A stretch of DNA of 19,697 bases from Gammaproteobacteria bacterium (GCA_015494165.1 WGBS01000218.1:1-19697), one strand, 5' to 3'. Positions 5,930 to 13,197 are shown, numbered from the stretch's first letter. The notes: a model not told the origin generated them from the letters alone. Made by a program: numbers and translations.

Positions 5930-7315
5930 TCAGGAGCGCGCGAGCCTGACCCTCACCCTGAGCCCCGGATGATTGTCTTCGAGCTCGAGGCGGCTGCCGT
6001 GCAGGCGGGCGATGGCGTCCGCGAGCGCCAGGCCGAGGCCGCTGCCGGGGATGCCGCGGCTGCGGTCGAGGCGGTAGAAACGCTGGAGCACCTTCTCGCG
6101 CGCGGCGGGCGGGATTCCGGGGCCGGCGTCCGCCACCTCCAGCTCGACCGCGCCGTCGGCGCGGCGCAGCCCGAGGCGCACCGGCGTGCCCGGCGGCGTG
6201 TGGCGGAGCGCATTCTCGATCAGGTTGGCCAGAAGCTGGGCGAGCAGGGCACGGTCTCCGCGCACGCGCGCCCCCGGCGCGATGTCGGCTTCGAAAGGAT
6301 GGCCCGCGTCCTCGGCCACGGGCTGGTAGGTCTCGGCGAGCTCGGCCGCGAGCGCGGAGAGGTCCACCGGCGCGAAGGCCGCCCGGCGCCGGCCCGACTC
6401 GACCTCGGCGATCCGCAGCAGCGCGTCGAAGGTGGCGAGCAGCTCGTCGGCGTCCGCGATCGCCCCCTCCACCGCCGCCACCCAGTCGTCGGCGCTGCGC
6501 GCCCCGAGGCGCGCATGCTCGAGCCGCTGGCGCAGGCGCGTCAGCGGGGTGCGCAGGTCGTGGGCGACGTCGCTCGAGACCTGGCGCAGGCTGTCCATCA
6601 GGCGCTGGATGCGGTCGAGCATCGCGTTGAGGCGCCGGGCCAGGCGGTCGAACTCGTCGCCCGTGCCGCGCTCGGGCAGGCGGCGGGCCAGGTCGCCTTC
6701 CATGATCGCGGCCGCGGCGCGTTCCATGGACTCGACGTGGCGGGAGACCTGCCGCGCCATGAGCAGCCCGCCCCCCAGCGCCGCCGCCACCGTCAGCAGC
6801 AGCCCCAGGGCCACGGCCGCGCCGAGGCGCTCGCGCAGCTCGTGCAGGGTCTCGACGTCGTGGCCCACCCATAGCAGCAGGTCGTCGTCGAGGCGCACGC
6901 CGCGGCCGCGCACGGGCAGGTGCAGGGCGGGCTCGCCCGGCGCCAGCGCGTCCTCGTCGTCTTCCAGCTCGAGCTCCTCCCAGCCCTCGCGCAGGGGATG
7001 GGGACGGGGGAGGTTGCCCGCGAGCAGCCGCCCGTCCTCGTCCACCAGGGCGTAGAGGAAGGGGCTCGCGGGCCGCAGGGATTCGCGCGCGATGGCCCGG
7101 CGCAGCCCCGCAAGCCCTTCGCGCTCGTGCACCGCGAGCAGGGCCTCCAGGCGCGAGTCCACCACGCGCTCGATCTCGCGCTCTGCGGTTCCGATGCCGT
7201 AGAGCCACACCACGGCCAGCAGCAGGCCGGCCGATAGGGCGAACAGCGCCGCGTAGCAGGCGGCGAGCCTAAAGCTCGTCGTCCGCAGCCATGCCTTCAG
7301 GCTCGCGGATGACAT
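5930..7315 (-). CDS. Sensor histidine kinase (HAMP-HisKA-HATPase)
   Basis: A 461-residue inner-membrane kinase, partner of the response regulator encoded just upstream. TM1 is about 17-38, a periplasmic sensor region about 39-165 contains a strongly acidic stretch ELELEDDEDALAPGE (115-129), and TM2 is about 166-186. HAMP is about 187-240. The HisKA H-box is SSDVAHDLRTPLTRLRQ with phospho-accepting His252. The HATPase has an N box ANLIENALRH (N364, N367), a G1 box DAGPGIP (396-402) and a G2 box GSGLGLALA (424-432). All catalytic motifs are intact. I accept ATG 7315, which overlaps the regulator gene by 47 bp, because it has a GAGG 8 nt upstream and begins right before the first helix. Organisation and domains resemble QseC/PhoQ-like kinases. 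Confidence 0.93.
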   Translation of the reverse strand: MSSASLKAWLRTTSFRLAACYAALFALSAGLLLAVVWLYGIGTAEREIERVVDSRLEALLAVHEREGLAGLRRAIARESLRPASPFLYALVDEDGRLLAGNLPRPHPLREGWEELELEDDEDALAPGEPALHLPVRGRGVRLDDDLLLWVGHDVETLHELRERLGAAVALGLLLTVAAALGGGLLMARQVSRHVESMERAAAAIMEGDLARRLPERGTGDEFDRLARRLNAMLDRIQRLMDSLRQVSSDVAHDLRTPLTRLRQRLEHARLGARSADDWVAAVEGAIADADELLATFDALLRIAEVESGRRRAAFAPVDLSALAAELAETYQPVAEDAGHPFEADIAPGARVRGDRALLAQLLANLIENALRHTPPGTPVRLGLRRADGAVELEVADAGPGIPPAAREKVLQRFYRLDRSRGIPGSGLGLALADAIARLHGSRLELEDNHPGLRVRVRLARS

Positions 7316-7973
7316 AGCCGGCGCCTCGCACCGTGTGGATAAGGGGACGGTCGAAGGGCTTGTCCACCTTGGCGCGCAGGCGGCTGACGTGCGTCTCGAC
7401 CACGCTGGTGCGGGGGTCGAAGTGGAAGCCCCACACCTGCTCGAGCAGCATGGTGCGCGTGACCACCTCCCCGGCGTGGCGCATCAGGCATTCGAGCAGG
7501 GCGAACTCGCGCGGCTGGAGGTCGATGGGCCGGCCGCCGCGGGTGACGCGCCGCGCGAGGAGGTCCATCTCCAGGTCGCCCACGCGCAGGACGGTCTCCT
7601 GGCGCGCGGCGCGGGGGCGGCGCAGCAGCGCGCGCACCCGCGCCAGCAGCTCGGCGAAGGCGAAGGGCTTGACCAGGTAGTCGTCGCCCCCGGACTCGAG
7701 CCCCTCGACGCGGTCCTCGATGCCGCCGAGCGCGGTGAGGAAGAGCACGGGCGTCTCGTGGCCCGCCGCGCGCAGGGCTCGCACCACCGCCACCCCGTCC
7801 ATGCCGGGGAGCATCCGGTCCACCACCAGCAGGTCGTAGCCGCCCTCCGTGGCCATGTAGAGCCCCTCGCGCCCGTCGGCGGCCCGGTCCACCGTGTAGC
7901 CCGCCTCCCGCAGGCCCCGCACGAGGTACGAGGCCGTGGTCTCGTCGTCCTCGACGACCAGGATGCGGGCCAC
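7269..7973 (-). CDS. OmpR/PhoB-family response regulator
   Basis: 234 residues. The receiver domain (1-118) has acidic pair Asp9/Asp10, phospho-acceptor Asp52 in VVDRMLPGMDG, Thr80 and Lys102 in VKPFAFAELL. The winged-helix DNA-binding domain (about 128-225) shows the classic RPIDLQPREFALLECLM, SVVETHVSRLRAKVD and IHTVRGAGYVIR. It should act as a transcription factor switched by the downstream kinase, perhaps on its own operon. The start is GTG 7973, 8 bp after the cytochrome b stop codon; the GAGGTGG that serves as its ribosome binding site overlaps that stop, which ties the two genes translationally. Confidence 0.94.
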   Translation of the reverse strand: MARILVVEDDETTASYLVRGLREAGYTVDRAADGREGLYMATEGGYDLLVVDRMLPGMDGVAVVRALRAAGHETPVLFLTALGGIEDRVEGLESGGDDYLVKPFAFAELLARVRALLRRPRAARQETVLRVGDLEMDLLARRVTRGGRPIDLQPREFALLECLMRHAGEVVTRTMLLEQVWGFHFDPRTSVVETHVSRLRAKVDKPFDRPLIHTVRGAGYVIREPEGMAADDEL

Positions 7974-7981
7974 CGTCCACC

Positions 7982-8563
7982 TCAGCGGCCGCTGGGGCCC
8001 AGGCGGAACATGGCCCCGATCTCGTCGTGGCCGGCGAGCCGGTGCAGCACCGCCATGCCCGCGTGCCCCACGATGTAGGCCCACACCAGGCTGCCGAAGA
8101 ACTCGTGCACCTCCTCGGCCGCCTCGGCCAGCCCGTGGGCCAGGAGCCCTTCCTCGCCCAGCCACCACGCGAAGCCGCTCAGCGCCGAGCCCGTGACGGC
8201 GAGCAGCCCCAGGCCGTGGACGGCGGCGGCCAGCGGCGCCGCCGGGCGATACTCCGGCAGGCGCAGGCGGGCGAGGGCCGCAAGGTGCCTTCCGGTGTCG
8301 GCCGCGAGCTCGCGCAGCCGCGCAGGGGAGAGCCAGGGGAACAGGGCGCCGGGCGGCGTCTCGTCCCGCCGCACCAGCGTCCAGAGCCAGAAGGCCAGCA
8401 GGATGCCCAGGGTGACGAGCCCGACGGTCTCGTGGAGCTCGAAGAGCAGGCCTTCCGCCTCGCCTTCCTCGGGCTCCTCCATCACCAGGCTCACCAGGAG
8501 CTGGTGCGTGACGGCGAGCGCGAGCAGGGCGTGCAGGGCACGGGTCAGCCAGGAGCGTCGCAT
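7982..8563 (-). CDS. Cytochrome b561-type (bacterial) membrane protein
   Basis: 193 residues with about four transmembrane helices, in the family of bacterial cytochrome b561 / Ni,Fe-hydrogenase b subunits. Candidate heme ligands are His11 and His20 in the first helix (ALHALLALAVTH), His44 in FELHETVGL, and later histidines in AAAVHGLGL, EEVHEFFG and YIVGHAGMAVLHRLAGH. It would pass electrons between quinone or heme partners across the inner membrane. A GGGGAT lies before ATG 8563. It is the second gene of PepSY-cytochrome-regulator-kinase, an arrangement I recognise from other proteobacteria, where the PepSY protein and cytochrome are thought to act with the two-component system. Confidence 0.87.
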   Translation of the reverse strand: MRRSWLTRALHALLALAVTHQLLVSLVMEEPEEGEAEGLLFELHETVGLVTLGILLAFWLWTLVRRDETPPGALFPWLSPARLRELAADTGRHLAALARLRLPEYRPAAPLAAAVHGLGLLAVTGSALSGFAWWLGEEGLLAHGLAEAAEEVHEFFGSLVWAYIVGHAGMAVLHRLAGHDEIGAMFRLGPSGR

Positions 8564-8633
8564 CGCAGGATCCCCTTTCTCTCTACTTTCTCTTTCGGCG
8601 TGATGCCGTCCCGTCGGCGGCGCAGCCCTCCTA

Positions 8634-8665
8634 GGCGCGCGGCGCCCCTGCGGACGCCGCGCGCC
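8634..8665 (-). terminator. Strong hairpin after the PepSY gene (processing or attenuation site)
   Basis: GGCGCGCGGCG at 8634-8644 and CGCCGCGCGCC at 8655-8665 form a perfect 11-bp stem with a 10-nt loop, 9 bp after the PepSY stop. No T-run follows, so partial termination or 3'-end protection of the PepSY message inside the operon is more likely than a full stop. Confidence 0.4.
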
Positions 8666-8673
8666 GGGGCTCG

Positions 8674-9009
8674 TCAGTCGTCCTCGCGCGGGCGGAGCCA
8701 GCGCCGCCGCGCCCGCTCGGGGCCGGTCACCTCGCCCGTGCGGGCGTCGACGTAGACCTCCATCCGCTCGCCGTCGCGCACGAGCTTCACCTCGTAGACG
8801 CGGCGGCCGTCCTCGCGCTCCAGCTCCGCCTCGACGGCGCGGCCTCCGAAGGCCTTCTCGGCCGCATCGACCGCGTCCTGAAGGCTGATCATGCCCGCGC
8901 GGGGCGCGAGGCGCCGCGCCTCGTCGTCGCGGCTGGCGACCGCTACGCCCGGGATCGCCAGCGCGGTGGCCAGCGCCAGGGCCGTCATCGTCTGCTTTCG
9001 CGTGCGCAT
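8674..9009 (-). CDS. Secreted PepSY-domain protein
   Basis: 111 residues. A signal peptide covers about 1-29 (RTRKQTMTALALATALAIPG, cleavage probably after AVA). The mature part is one PepSY domain: MISLQDAVDAAEKAFGGRAVEAELEREDGRRVYEVKLV, then MEVYVDARTGEV. This is the family's standard 'A...A....gG.v...el....g...YeV.v......V.VDa.tG.V' pattern. PepSY domains occur as inhibitors or sensors in the periplasm. I chose ATG 9009 rather than the GTG three codons upstream because AAGGAGGTGA sits at ideal spacing before it. It is the first gene of the four-gene signalling unit. Confidence 0.9.
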   Translation of the reverse strand: MRTRKQTMTALALATALAIPGVAVASRDDEARRLAPRAGMISLQDAVDAAEKAFGGRAVEAELEREDGRRVYEVKLVRDGERMEVYVDARTGEVTGPERARRRWLRPREDD

Positions 9010-9025
9010 GTCTCTCACCTCCTTG

Positions 9026-9040
9026 CCGGTGCGTCACCGG
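9026..9040 (-). promoter_or_regulatory. Short dyad in the leader of the PepSY operon
   Basis: CCGGTG (9026-9031) and CACCGG (9035-9040), 3-nt centre, lie directly upstream of the strong ribosome binding site. It could be an operator or a leader hairpin for the operon encoding the OmpR-type regulator. Support is only symmetry and position. Confidence 0.25.
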
Positions 9041-9077
9041 TCTGTTGCGGTGAGTGCAGCATGGCACGCGCGGGCTC

Positions 9078-9761
9078 TCACGGCGCTTTCACCTCCTGTA
9101 CGTTTCCGTAAGGTTCGCGCGTCCAGACCTCGGTGCGCCACACGGCGGTCTGTGCGTGGAAGGTGCGGCGCAGGCCGGCCCCGCGCAGCGCCGCCTCCAG
9201 CGACGCGGGCGGATGGACGTGGACGCGGAAGGCGGAGCGCACGAGCGCCATCGCCGTGTTGACCAGACGCACGCCGACGCGCACGGCGAGGCGGTCGCGG
9301 GGGTAGGTGAGGGCCACGGCGCGCCGGGTCCGGTGCGCCGCCTCGGCCAGCACCCGCACCCCCTCGGGGTGGCAGCAGACCACCTTGTCGAGGACGGCCA
9401 CGTCCGCCTCGCCGAGCACGTCGGCGAGGGCGAGGTAGTCGCCCACGTGATATTCGGTCCGCTCCCCGAGGCCACGCTCGGCGGCGAGTCGGCGGGCCTC
9501 GGCGATCATGCGCGGGGCGAGGTCGACGCCCACGGCCCGCGCCGCTCCGTGCCGCGCCAGCAGGAGCTGGTGCAGATGGCCCACGCCGCAGCCGACCTCG
9601 AGCAGCGCCGCGCCCTCGAGGACGCCGGCCGCCTCGAGCCCCGCGACGAGCTGGCGCTGGGTGCGCTCCAGGCGGCCCCGGCGGAAGCGCCAGCGGTAGA
9701 GCGGCGCGAAGGCCGAGAAGCAGCGCGCGGCGGCGAGGTCGTGCGGGCAGCAGCAGCTCAC
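9078..9761 (-). CDS. Class I SAM-dependent methyltransferase
   Basis: 227 residues. The SAM-binding motif I is ALLEVGCGVGHLHQLLL (about 52-68), the ribose-contacting acidic residue is in AVGVDLAPRMI (about 76-86), and motif IV-like VAVLDKVVCCHPE follows at about 121-133. The C-terminal half (VHVHPPASLEAALRGAGL) is typical of small-molecule methyltransferases. Unusual is the very N-terminus MSCCCPHDLAAARCFS, three consecutive cysteines plus Cys14 and His7, with Cys129-Cys130-His131 inside the active-site region, which may bind metal or undergo redox change. The substrate is unknown. It starts at GTG 9761. It ends 69 bp before the PepSY start, so it could share transcripts with the downstream operon. 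Confidence 0.85.
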   Translation of the reverse strand: MSCCCPHDLAAARCFSAFAPLYRWRFRRGRLERTQRQLVAGLEAAGVLEGAALLEVGCGVGHLHQLLLARHGAARAVGVDLAPRMIAEARRLAAERGLGERTEYHVGDYLALADVLGEADVAVLDKVVCCHPEGVRVLAEAAHRTRRAVALTYPRDRLAVRVGVRLVNTAMALVRSAFRVHVHPPASLEAALRGAGLRRTFHAQTAVWRTEVWTREPYGNVQEVKAP

Positions 9762-9813
9762 GTCCCCAGTCTACGCGCTGCGGCGCCCCGGCCGCGAGGC
9801 CGGCCCCGAGAAG

Positions 9814-9842
9814 GCGAAGGCCCGCGCGGGGCGGGCCTTCGC
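9814..9842 (-). terminator. Perfect 12-bp hairpin terminator-like element
   Basis: GCGAAGGCCCGC (9814-9825) and GCGGGCCTTCGC (9831-9842) with a 5-nt loop lie 24 bp after the stop of the 75-residue protein gene on the same strand, and upstream of the methyltransferase gene. There is no clear T-run on either strand. It probably separates the two minus-strand genes. Confidence 0.55.
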
Positions 9843-9866
9843 GGAGCACGGCAGAGGGCTGCGGCC

Positions 9867-10094
9867 TCAGCTCGCCTCCTCGAAGGCGGGCTCCATGATG
9901 AGCTCGGGCCAGTAGACCTTCTCCGGGTCCTTGGCCATCATCTCCTCGGCCTTCCTCTTGGCCTCGCCGTAGGTCATCTCGCCCTCGAGATAGCCCTTCT
10001 GGAAGCCGTACTTGAGCTTCCAGGCGACGCGGTAGCCCGGGTCGCTCGAGCGGCGCAGCAGCGTCTCCGCGCGGGGCTTGTACTTTCCGGCCAT
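9867..10094 (-). CDS. Small basic helical protein, 75 residues, unknown function
   Basis: Starts MAGKYKPRAETLLRRSSDPG, continues YRVAWKLKYGFQKGYLEGEM and ends with an acidic helix (KRKAEEMMAKDPEKVYWPEL). It has no signal peptide, cysteine or transmembrane segment. A basic aromatic N-terminal half and an acidic C-terminal half suggest a small binding partner of nucleic acid or protein, but I do not recognise the family. I chose ATG 10094 because AGGGAGGAGGA lies at good spacing upstream; the 13 extra codons of the longer frame look like leader. It is flanked by a dyad upstream and a strong hairpin downstream, so it is probably a single-gene transcript. Confidence 0.75.
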   Translation of the reverse strand: MAGKYKPRAETLLRRSSDPGYRVAWKLKYGFQKGYLEGEMTYGEAKRKAEEMMAKDPEKVYWPELIMEPAFEEAS

Positions 10095-10123
10095 CGGGTC
10101 CTCCTCCCTTGCGGTTTTTCCGG

Positions 10124-10141
10124 GTCGGATCAATGTCCGAC
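10124..10141 (-). promoter_or_regulatory. 18-bp dyad upstream of the 75-residue protein gene
   Basis: GTCGGA (10124-10129) and TCCGAC (10136-10141) flank a 6-bp centre, about 30 nt upstream of ATG 10094, in a locally AT-richer stretch (GCGGTTTTTC, ACAAAACTAGATAG). It could be a repressor site or a leader hairpin. Confidence 0.35.
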
Positions 10142-10227
10142 AAAACTAGATAGGGGCACCCGGGGGTTCCTGCATACCTCCCGGATGGGATAGATGGGCG
10201 CAAAGGGGCCTGTTAGGATGCGTGGCG

Positions 10228-10437
10228 ATGAGCCGCGAGCAGATCGCCGTCGCCATCATGATCGTCGGGCTCGGGCTGGTGCTGCTCGCCCGCCCCTTGG
10301 CCGACGGGCTCGCGAGGCTGTGGGGGCGCCTCGGCATGGAGGTGCCGCCGAGCTACACCCGCCAGTTCCGCTTCGTCGGCGTCGTGGTGACCGCCATCGG
10401 CTTCCTGCTCGCCATGGGCTGGCTGGAGAGGCTCTGA
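10228..10437 (+). CDS. Small two-helix membrane protein, 69 residues
   Basis: The sequence after MSREQ is hydrophobic (IAVAIMIVGLGLVLLARPLA, about 5-25). A loop GRLGMEVPPSYTRQFR follows, then a second helix FVGVVVTAIGFLLAMGWLER (about 45-65). It is probably a two-pass inner-membrane protein with both ends in the cytoplasm. ATG 10228 is preceded by AGGA at about 10 nt; GTG 10222 would add two residues. It lies between the divergent 75-residue gene and the convergent pdxH (9 bp gap). The family is not recognised. Confidence 0.65.
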   Translation: MSREQIAVAIMIVGLGLVLLARPLADGLARLWGRLGMEVPPSYTRQFRFVGVVVTAIGFLLAMGWLERL

Positions 10438-10446
10438 GTGGCCCGC

Positions 10447-11052
10447 TCAGGGGGCGAGCCACTCGCGCACCCAGGCGCCGCCCTCGCGGCGGAAGCGCAC
10501 GCGGTCGTGGAGGCGGTCGCGCCCCTCGCGCCAGAACTCCATCACCTCCGGGCGCAGGCGGTAGCCCCCCCAGTGCGCGGGCCGCGGCACCTCGCCGCCC
10601 TCGAAGCGGCGCGTCGCCTCGGCCATGCGCCGCGTGAGCGTCTCCGGGCCCGCGATGACGGCGCTCTGCTCCGAGGCCCACGCCCCGAGCTGGCGCCCGC
10701 GGGGGCGGCTGCGCCAGTAGGCGTCGGACTCCTCGGGCGCGGTGCGCTCGCAGGGGCCCTCGATGCGCACCTGGCGCCCGAGCGGGTCCCACCAGAAGAG
10801 CAGGGTGGCCCAGGGGTTGGCCTCGAGCTCGCGGCCCTTGCGGCTGCGGTAGTTGGTGTGGAACACGAAGCCGCGCGCGTCGTGGCTGCTGAGCAGCACG
10901 ATGCGCGCCGTCGCCCGGCAATCCGCGCCGGCGGTGGCGAGCGCCGCCGCGTGCGGCTTGTCGATGCCGCACCCGCGCGCGGCCGCGTACCAGGCGTCGA
11001 ACAGCGCCAGCGGGTCCTCGGCCCGCTCCATCGGGTCGTCCGCGAGCGTCAT
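10447..11052 (-). CDS. pdxH: Pyridoxamine 5'-phosphate oxidase
   Basis: 201 residues. Oxidises pyridoxine/pyridoxamine 5'-phosphate to pyridoxal 5'-phosphate with FMN and oxygen, the last step of vitamin B6 synthesis and salvage. Family signatures are TARIVLLSSHDARGFVFHTN (FMN-binding strand pair), SRKGRELEANPWATLLFWW, RQVRIEGPCER, the segment SDAYWRSRPRGRQLGAWAS, and the C-terminal HWGGYRLRPEVMEFWREG with RLHDRVRFRR, the PdxH dimerisation and substrate region. The usual length is 200-230. The predicted -10 TATGCT (11061-11066 on the minus strand) lies only 8 bp before ATG 11052, so the leader is very short. It is divergent from the thioredoxin-fold gene. Confidence 0.95.
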   Translation of the reverse strand: MTLADDPMERAEDPLALFDAWYAAARGCGIDKPHAAALATAGADCRATARIVLLSSHDARGFVFHTNYRSRKGRELEANPWATLLFWWDPLGRQVRIEGPCERTAPEESDAYWRSRPRGRQLGAWASEQSAVIAGPETLTRRMAEATRRFEGGEVPRPAHWGGYRLRPEVMEFWREGRDRLHDRVRFRREGGAWVREWLAP

Positions 11053-11099
11053 GGCCGCGGAGCATAACCGATGCCCGGCCCGCGGGCACCCGGCGGGGC

Positions 11100-11105
11100 T
11101 ATACT
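11100..11105 (+). promoter_or_regulatory. -10-like element for the double-thioredoxin gene
   Basis: TATACT, a near-perfect -10 hexamer, sits 42 bp before ATG 11148 in otherwise GC-rich DNA. No convincing -35 is visible at 16-18 bp. The ribosome binding site GGGAGGT follows at 11136-11142. Confidence 0.4.
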
Positions 11106-11147
11106 GGGGCCAGCATCTGACGCAGACCGCCTTCGGGAGGTGCCGTT

Positions 11148-12227
11148 ATGCGCACTGCCGCTCCTTCCCTGTCCCTGCTCTCCCTCCTCGCGGCGCTCGC
11201 CCTCGTGCTCGCCGAGCCGCTCCAGGCCTCCGAGCGCAAGGGCCGCTACTTCGGCGCCAAGGAGACGGAGTACCCCGAGTGGTTCAAGACCAGCTTCCTC
11301 GACTTCAAGGAGGACGTGGCCGAGGCGGCGGCCGAGGGACGGCGCGTGATGATCGTCTTTCACCAGAAGGGCTGTCCCTACTGCAACGCGCTCGTCGAGC
11401 GCAACTTCGCGCAGAAGGACATCGTCGACTACACGCGCCGCCACTTCGACGCCATCGGCATCAACATGTGGGGCGACCGCGAGGTGACCTGGATCGACGG
11501 CAAGGTCTACACCGAGAAGACCTTCGCCGCCATGCTGCGGGTGCAGTTCACCCCCACGATCCTGTTCCTCGACGAGCAGGGCCGAGTGGTGCTGCGCCTC
11601 AACGGCTACTGGCCGCCGGAGCGCTTCCGCCTCGCCCTGCGCTACGTCGCCGAGCGCCTCGAGCGCCGCCGGCCCTTCCGCGAGTGGCTCGCCGAGCGCA
11701 TGCCGCCCGCCTCCAGCGGCCGCCTCATCGCCGAGGATTTCTTCGCGCCGCCGCCCTACGACCTGAGCCCGGCGGGGCGGCCGGCGGGCAGGCCCTTCGC
11801 GGTGTTCTTCGAGCAGCGCCACTGCCCGGCGTGCGAGACGCTGCACCGCAAGGTGCTGCCGGACCCGAGCGTGCGCGAGGCGCTCCGCCCCTTCCACGTG
11901 GTCCAGCTCGACATGTGGTCCGACACGCCGGTGGTCACGCCCGAGGGGCGGCGCACGACGGCGCGCGAGTGGGCGAAGGCGCTCGACGTCAAGTACGCGC
12001 CCACCATCGTCGTCTTCGCGCCGGACGGGCGCGAGGTGATCCGCTCCGAGGCCTTCTTCAAGGTCTTCCACACGGGCGGGCTGTTCGAGTACGTCGCGAG
12101 CGGCGCCTGGCGCGAGCAGCCGAGCTTCCAGCGCTTCCTGCAGGCGCGCGCCGAGCGCTGGCGCGAGCAGGGGCGCGACGTGGACATCTGGCGCTACGCC
12201 GACGAGCCCGTGGGCGCCGGCGGCTGA
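11148..12227 (+). CDS. Periplasmic protein with two tandem thioredoxin folds (SoxW/DsbD-gamma-like)
   Basis: 359 residues. A signal peptide covers about 1-27 (SLSLLSLLAALALVLAEPLQ, then AS). The first thioredoxin domain (about 50-172) has the redox motif Cys76-Pro-Tyr-Cys79 and a cis-proline in FTPT (Pro136). The second (about 205-340) has Cys226-Pro-Ala-Cys229 and its cis-proline in YAPT (Pro285). Both halves also share the pattern 'MWsD...Vt...G......' after the active site (INMWGDREVTWIDGK and LDMWSDTPVVTPEGR), so this is an internal duplication. Expected role: reduction of periplasmic disulfides or sulfur-carrying partners, fed by a DsbD/CcdA-type protein not in this window. It is convergent with bfr (7 bp between stops). 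Confidence 0.85.
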   Translation: MRTAAPSLSLLSLLAALALVLAEPLQASERKGRYFGAKETEYPEWFKTSFLDFKEDVAEAAAEGRRVMIVFHQKGCPYCNALVERNFAQKDIVDYTRRHFDAIGINMWGDREVTWIDGKVYTEKTFAAMLRVQFTPTILFLDEQGRVVLRLNGYWPPERFRLALRYVAERLERRRPFREWLAERMPPASSGRLIAEDFFAPPPYDLSPAGRPAGRPFAVFFEQRHCPACETLHRKVLPDPSVREALRPFHVVQLDMWSDTPVVTPEGRRTTAREWAKALDVKYAPTIVVFAPDGREVIRSEAFFKVFHTGGLFEYVASGAWREQPSFQRFLQARAERWREQGRDVDIWRYADEPVGAGG

Positions 12228-12234
12228 GACGGCC

Positions 12235-12702
<468 letters not shown>

Positions 12703-12782
12703 GGGGCGTGCGCTCCTCGTCTGCGGGTGGACGGCAGCTAGCTTGGGGGCAGGGGGGTGCGGAGGCAAGAGGCCCGGGGCGG

Positions 12783-12998
12783 TCAGGCCGCCGCGGGGGC
12801 CGCGAGCGGCGCCGCGGTCCCGCCGGACGCCTCGCGCACGGCCTCGGCGAGGACGTCGCGCGCGCAGGGGACGCAGCGCCCGCAGCAGGTGCCGAGGCCG
12901 GTCTCGCGGCGCAGGTCTGCCAGGGAGCGGACGCGGCCCTCCGCCGCCAGGGCGCGGATGCGGCGGTCGCTCACGGCCTTGCAGACGCACACGTACAC
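12783..12998 (-). CDS. bfd: Bacterioferritin-associated ferredoxin (BFD-type [2Fe-2S])
   Basis: 71 residues. MYVCVCKAVSDRRIRALAAE, then RVRSLADLRRETGLGTCCGRCVPCARDVL, is the classic Bfd pattern. The probable cluster ligands are Cys4, Cys6, Cys39 and Cys42; Cys38 and Cys45 are extra. Bfd docks on bacterioferritin and passes electrons to its heme to release stored iron when iron is short. GTG 12998 is chosen since GAGGAGG lies about 8 nt upstream and the cluster motif starts immediately; the longer reading frame runs into promoter DNA. A short Ala/Pro tail (about 60-71) is not typical. It is the first gene of a bfd-bfr unit under a Fur-like site. Confidence 0.92.
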   Translation of the reverse strand: MYVCVCKAVSDRRIRALAAEGRVRSLADLRRETGLGTCCGRCVPCARDVLAEAVREASGGTAAPLAAPAAA

Positions 12999-13020
12999 GG
13001 CATCGCCTCCTCGGGACGAC

Positions 13021-13049
13021 ATTTGAACGCAAATGAGAATGCGTGTCAA
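13021..13049 (-). promoter_or_regulatory. Sigma-70-type promoter of bfd-bfr
   Basis: On the minus strand, a perfect -35 TTGACA (13049-13044), a 17-bp spacer, and -10 TCAAAT (13026-13021). Transcription would start near 13014, leaving a leader of about 16 nt that carries the GAGGAGG of bfd. This is among the clearest promoters in the window. Confidence 0.72.
13029..13047 (-). promoter_or_regulatory. Fur-box-like operator inside the bfd promoter spacer
   Basis: GCAAATGAGAATGCGTGTC matches the 19-bp Fur consensus GATAATGATAATCATTATC at 12 positions by eye, including the core AATGAGAAT. It spans the -35/-10 spacer, the right place for iron-dependent repression, so Bfd would be made when iron is low and stored iron must be released. 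Confidence 0.65.
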
Positions 13050-13138
13050 CAGCATTCGCGGCCCGTTCGGAGGCGGCGGAACGCGCGGGTGAGCAACCCC
13101 CAGGCACCGAAAGCGCAGCACGTGCCCTCGGGCGCTCC

Positions 13139-13171
13139 AAAAAAGAAGCCCCCGTGTGGACGGGGGCTTCT
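13139..13171 (-). terminator. Intrinsic terminator of the PEP-CTERM gene
   Basis: AGAAGCCCCCGT (minus strand 13171-13160), loop CCAC, ACGGGGGCTTCT (13155-13144) followed by a run of T (13144-13139). It is a perfect 12-bp stem with a T-tract, 27 bp after the stop codon: a textbook rho-independent terminator. Confidence 0.92.
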
Positions 13172-13197
13172 CTGTTCGCCGATGGAGTCCGCCGCTA

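Noticed and set aside
5862..7208. 448-codon minus-strand frame in the kinase gene
   Set aside because: It is another frame of the same strand; the 461-codon frame carries all kinase motifs, and this one is Arg/Ala/Pro low-complexity.
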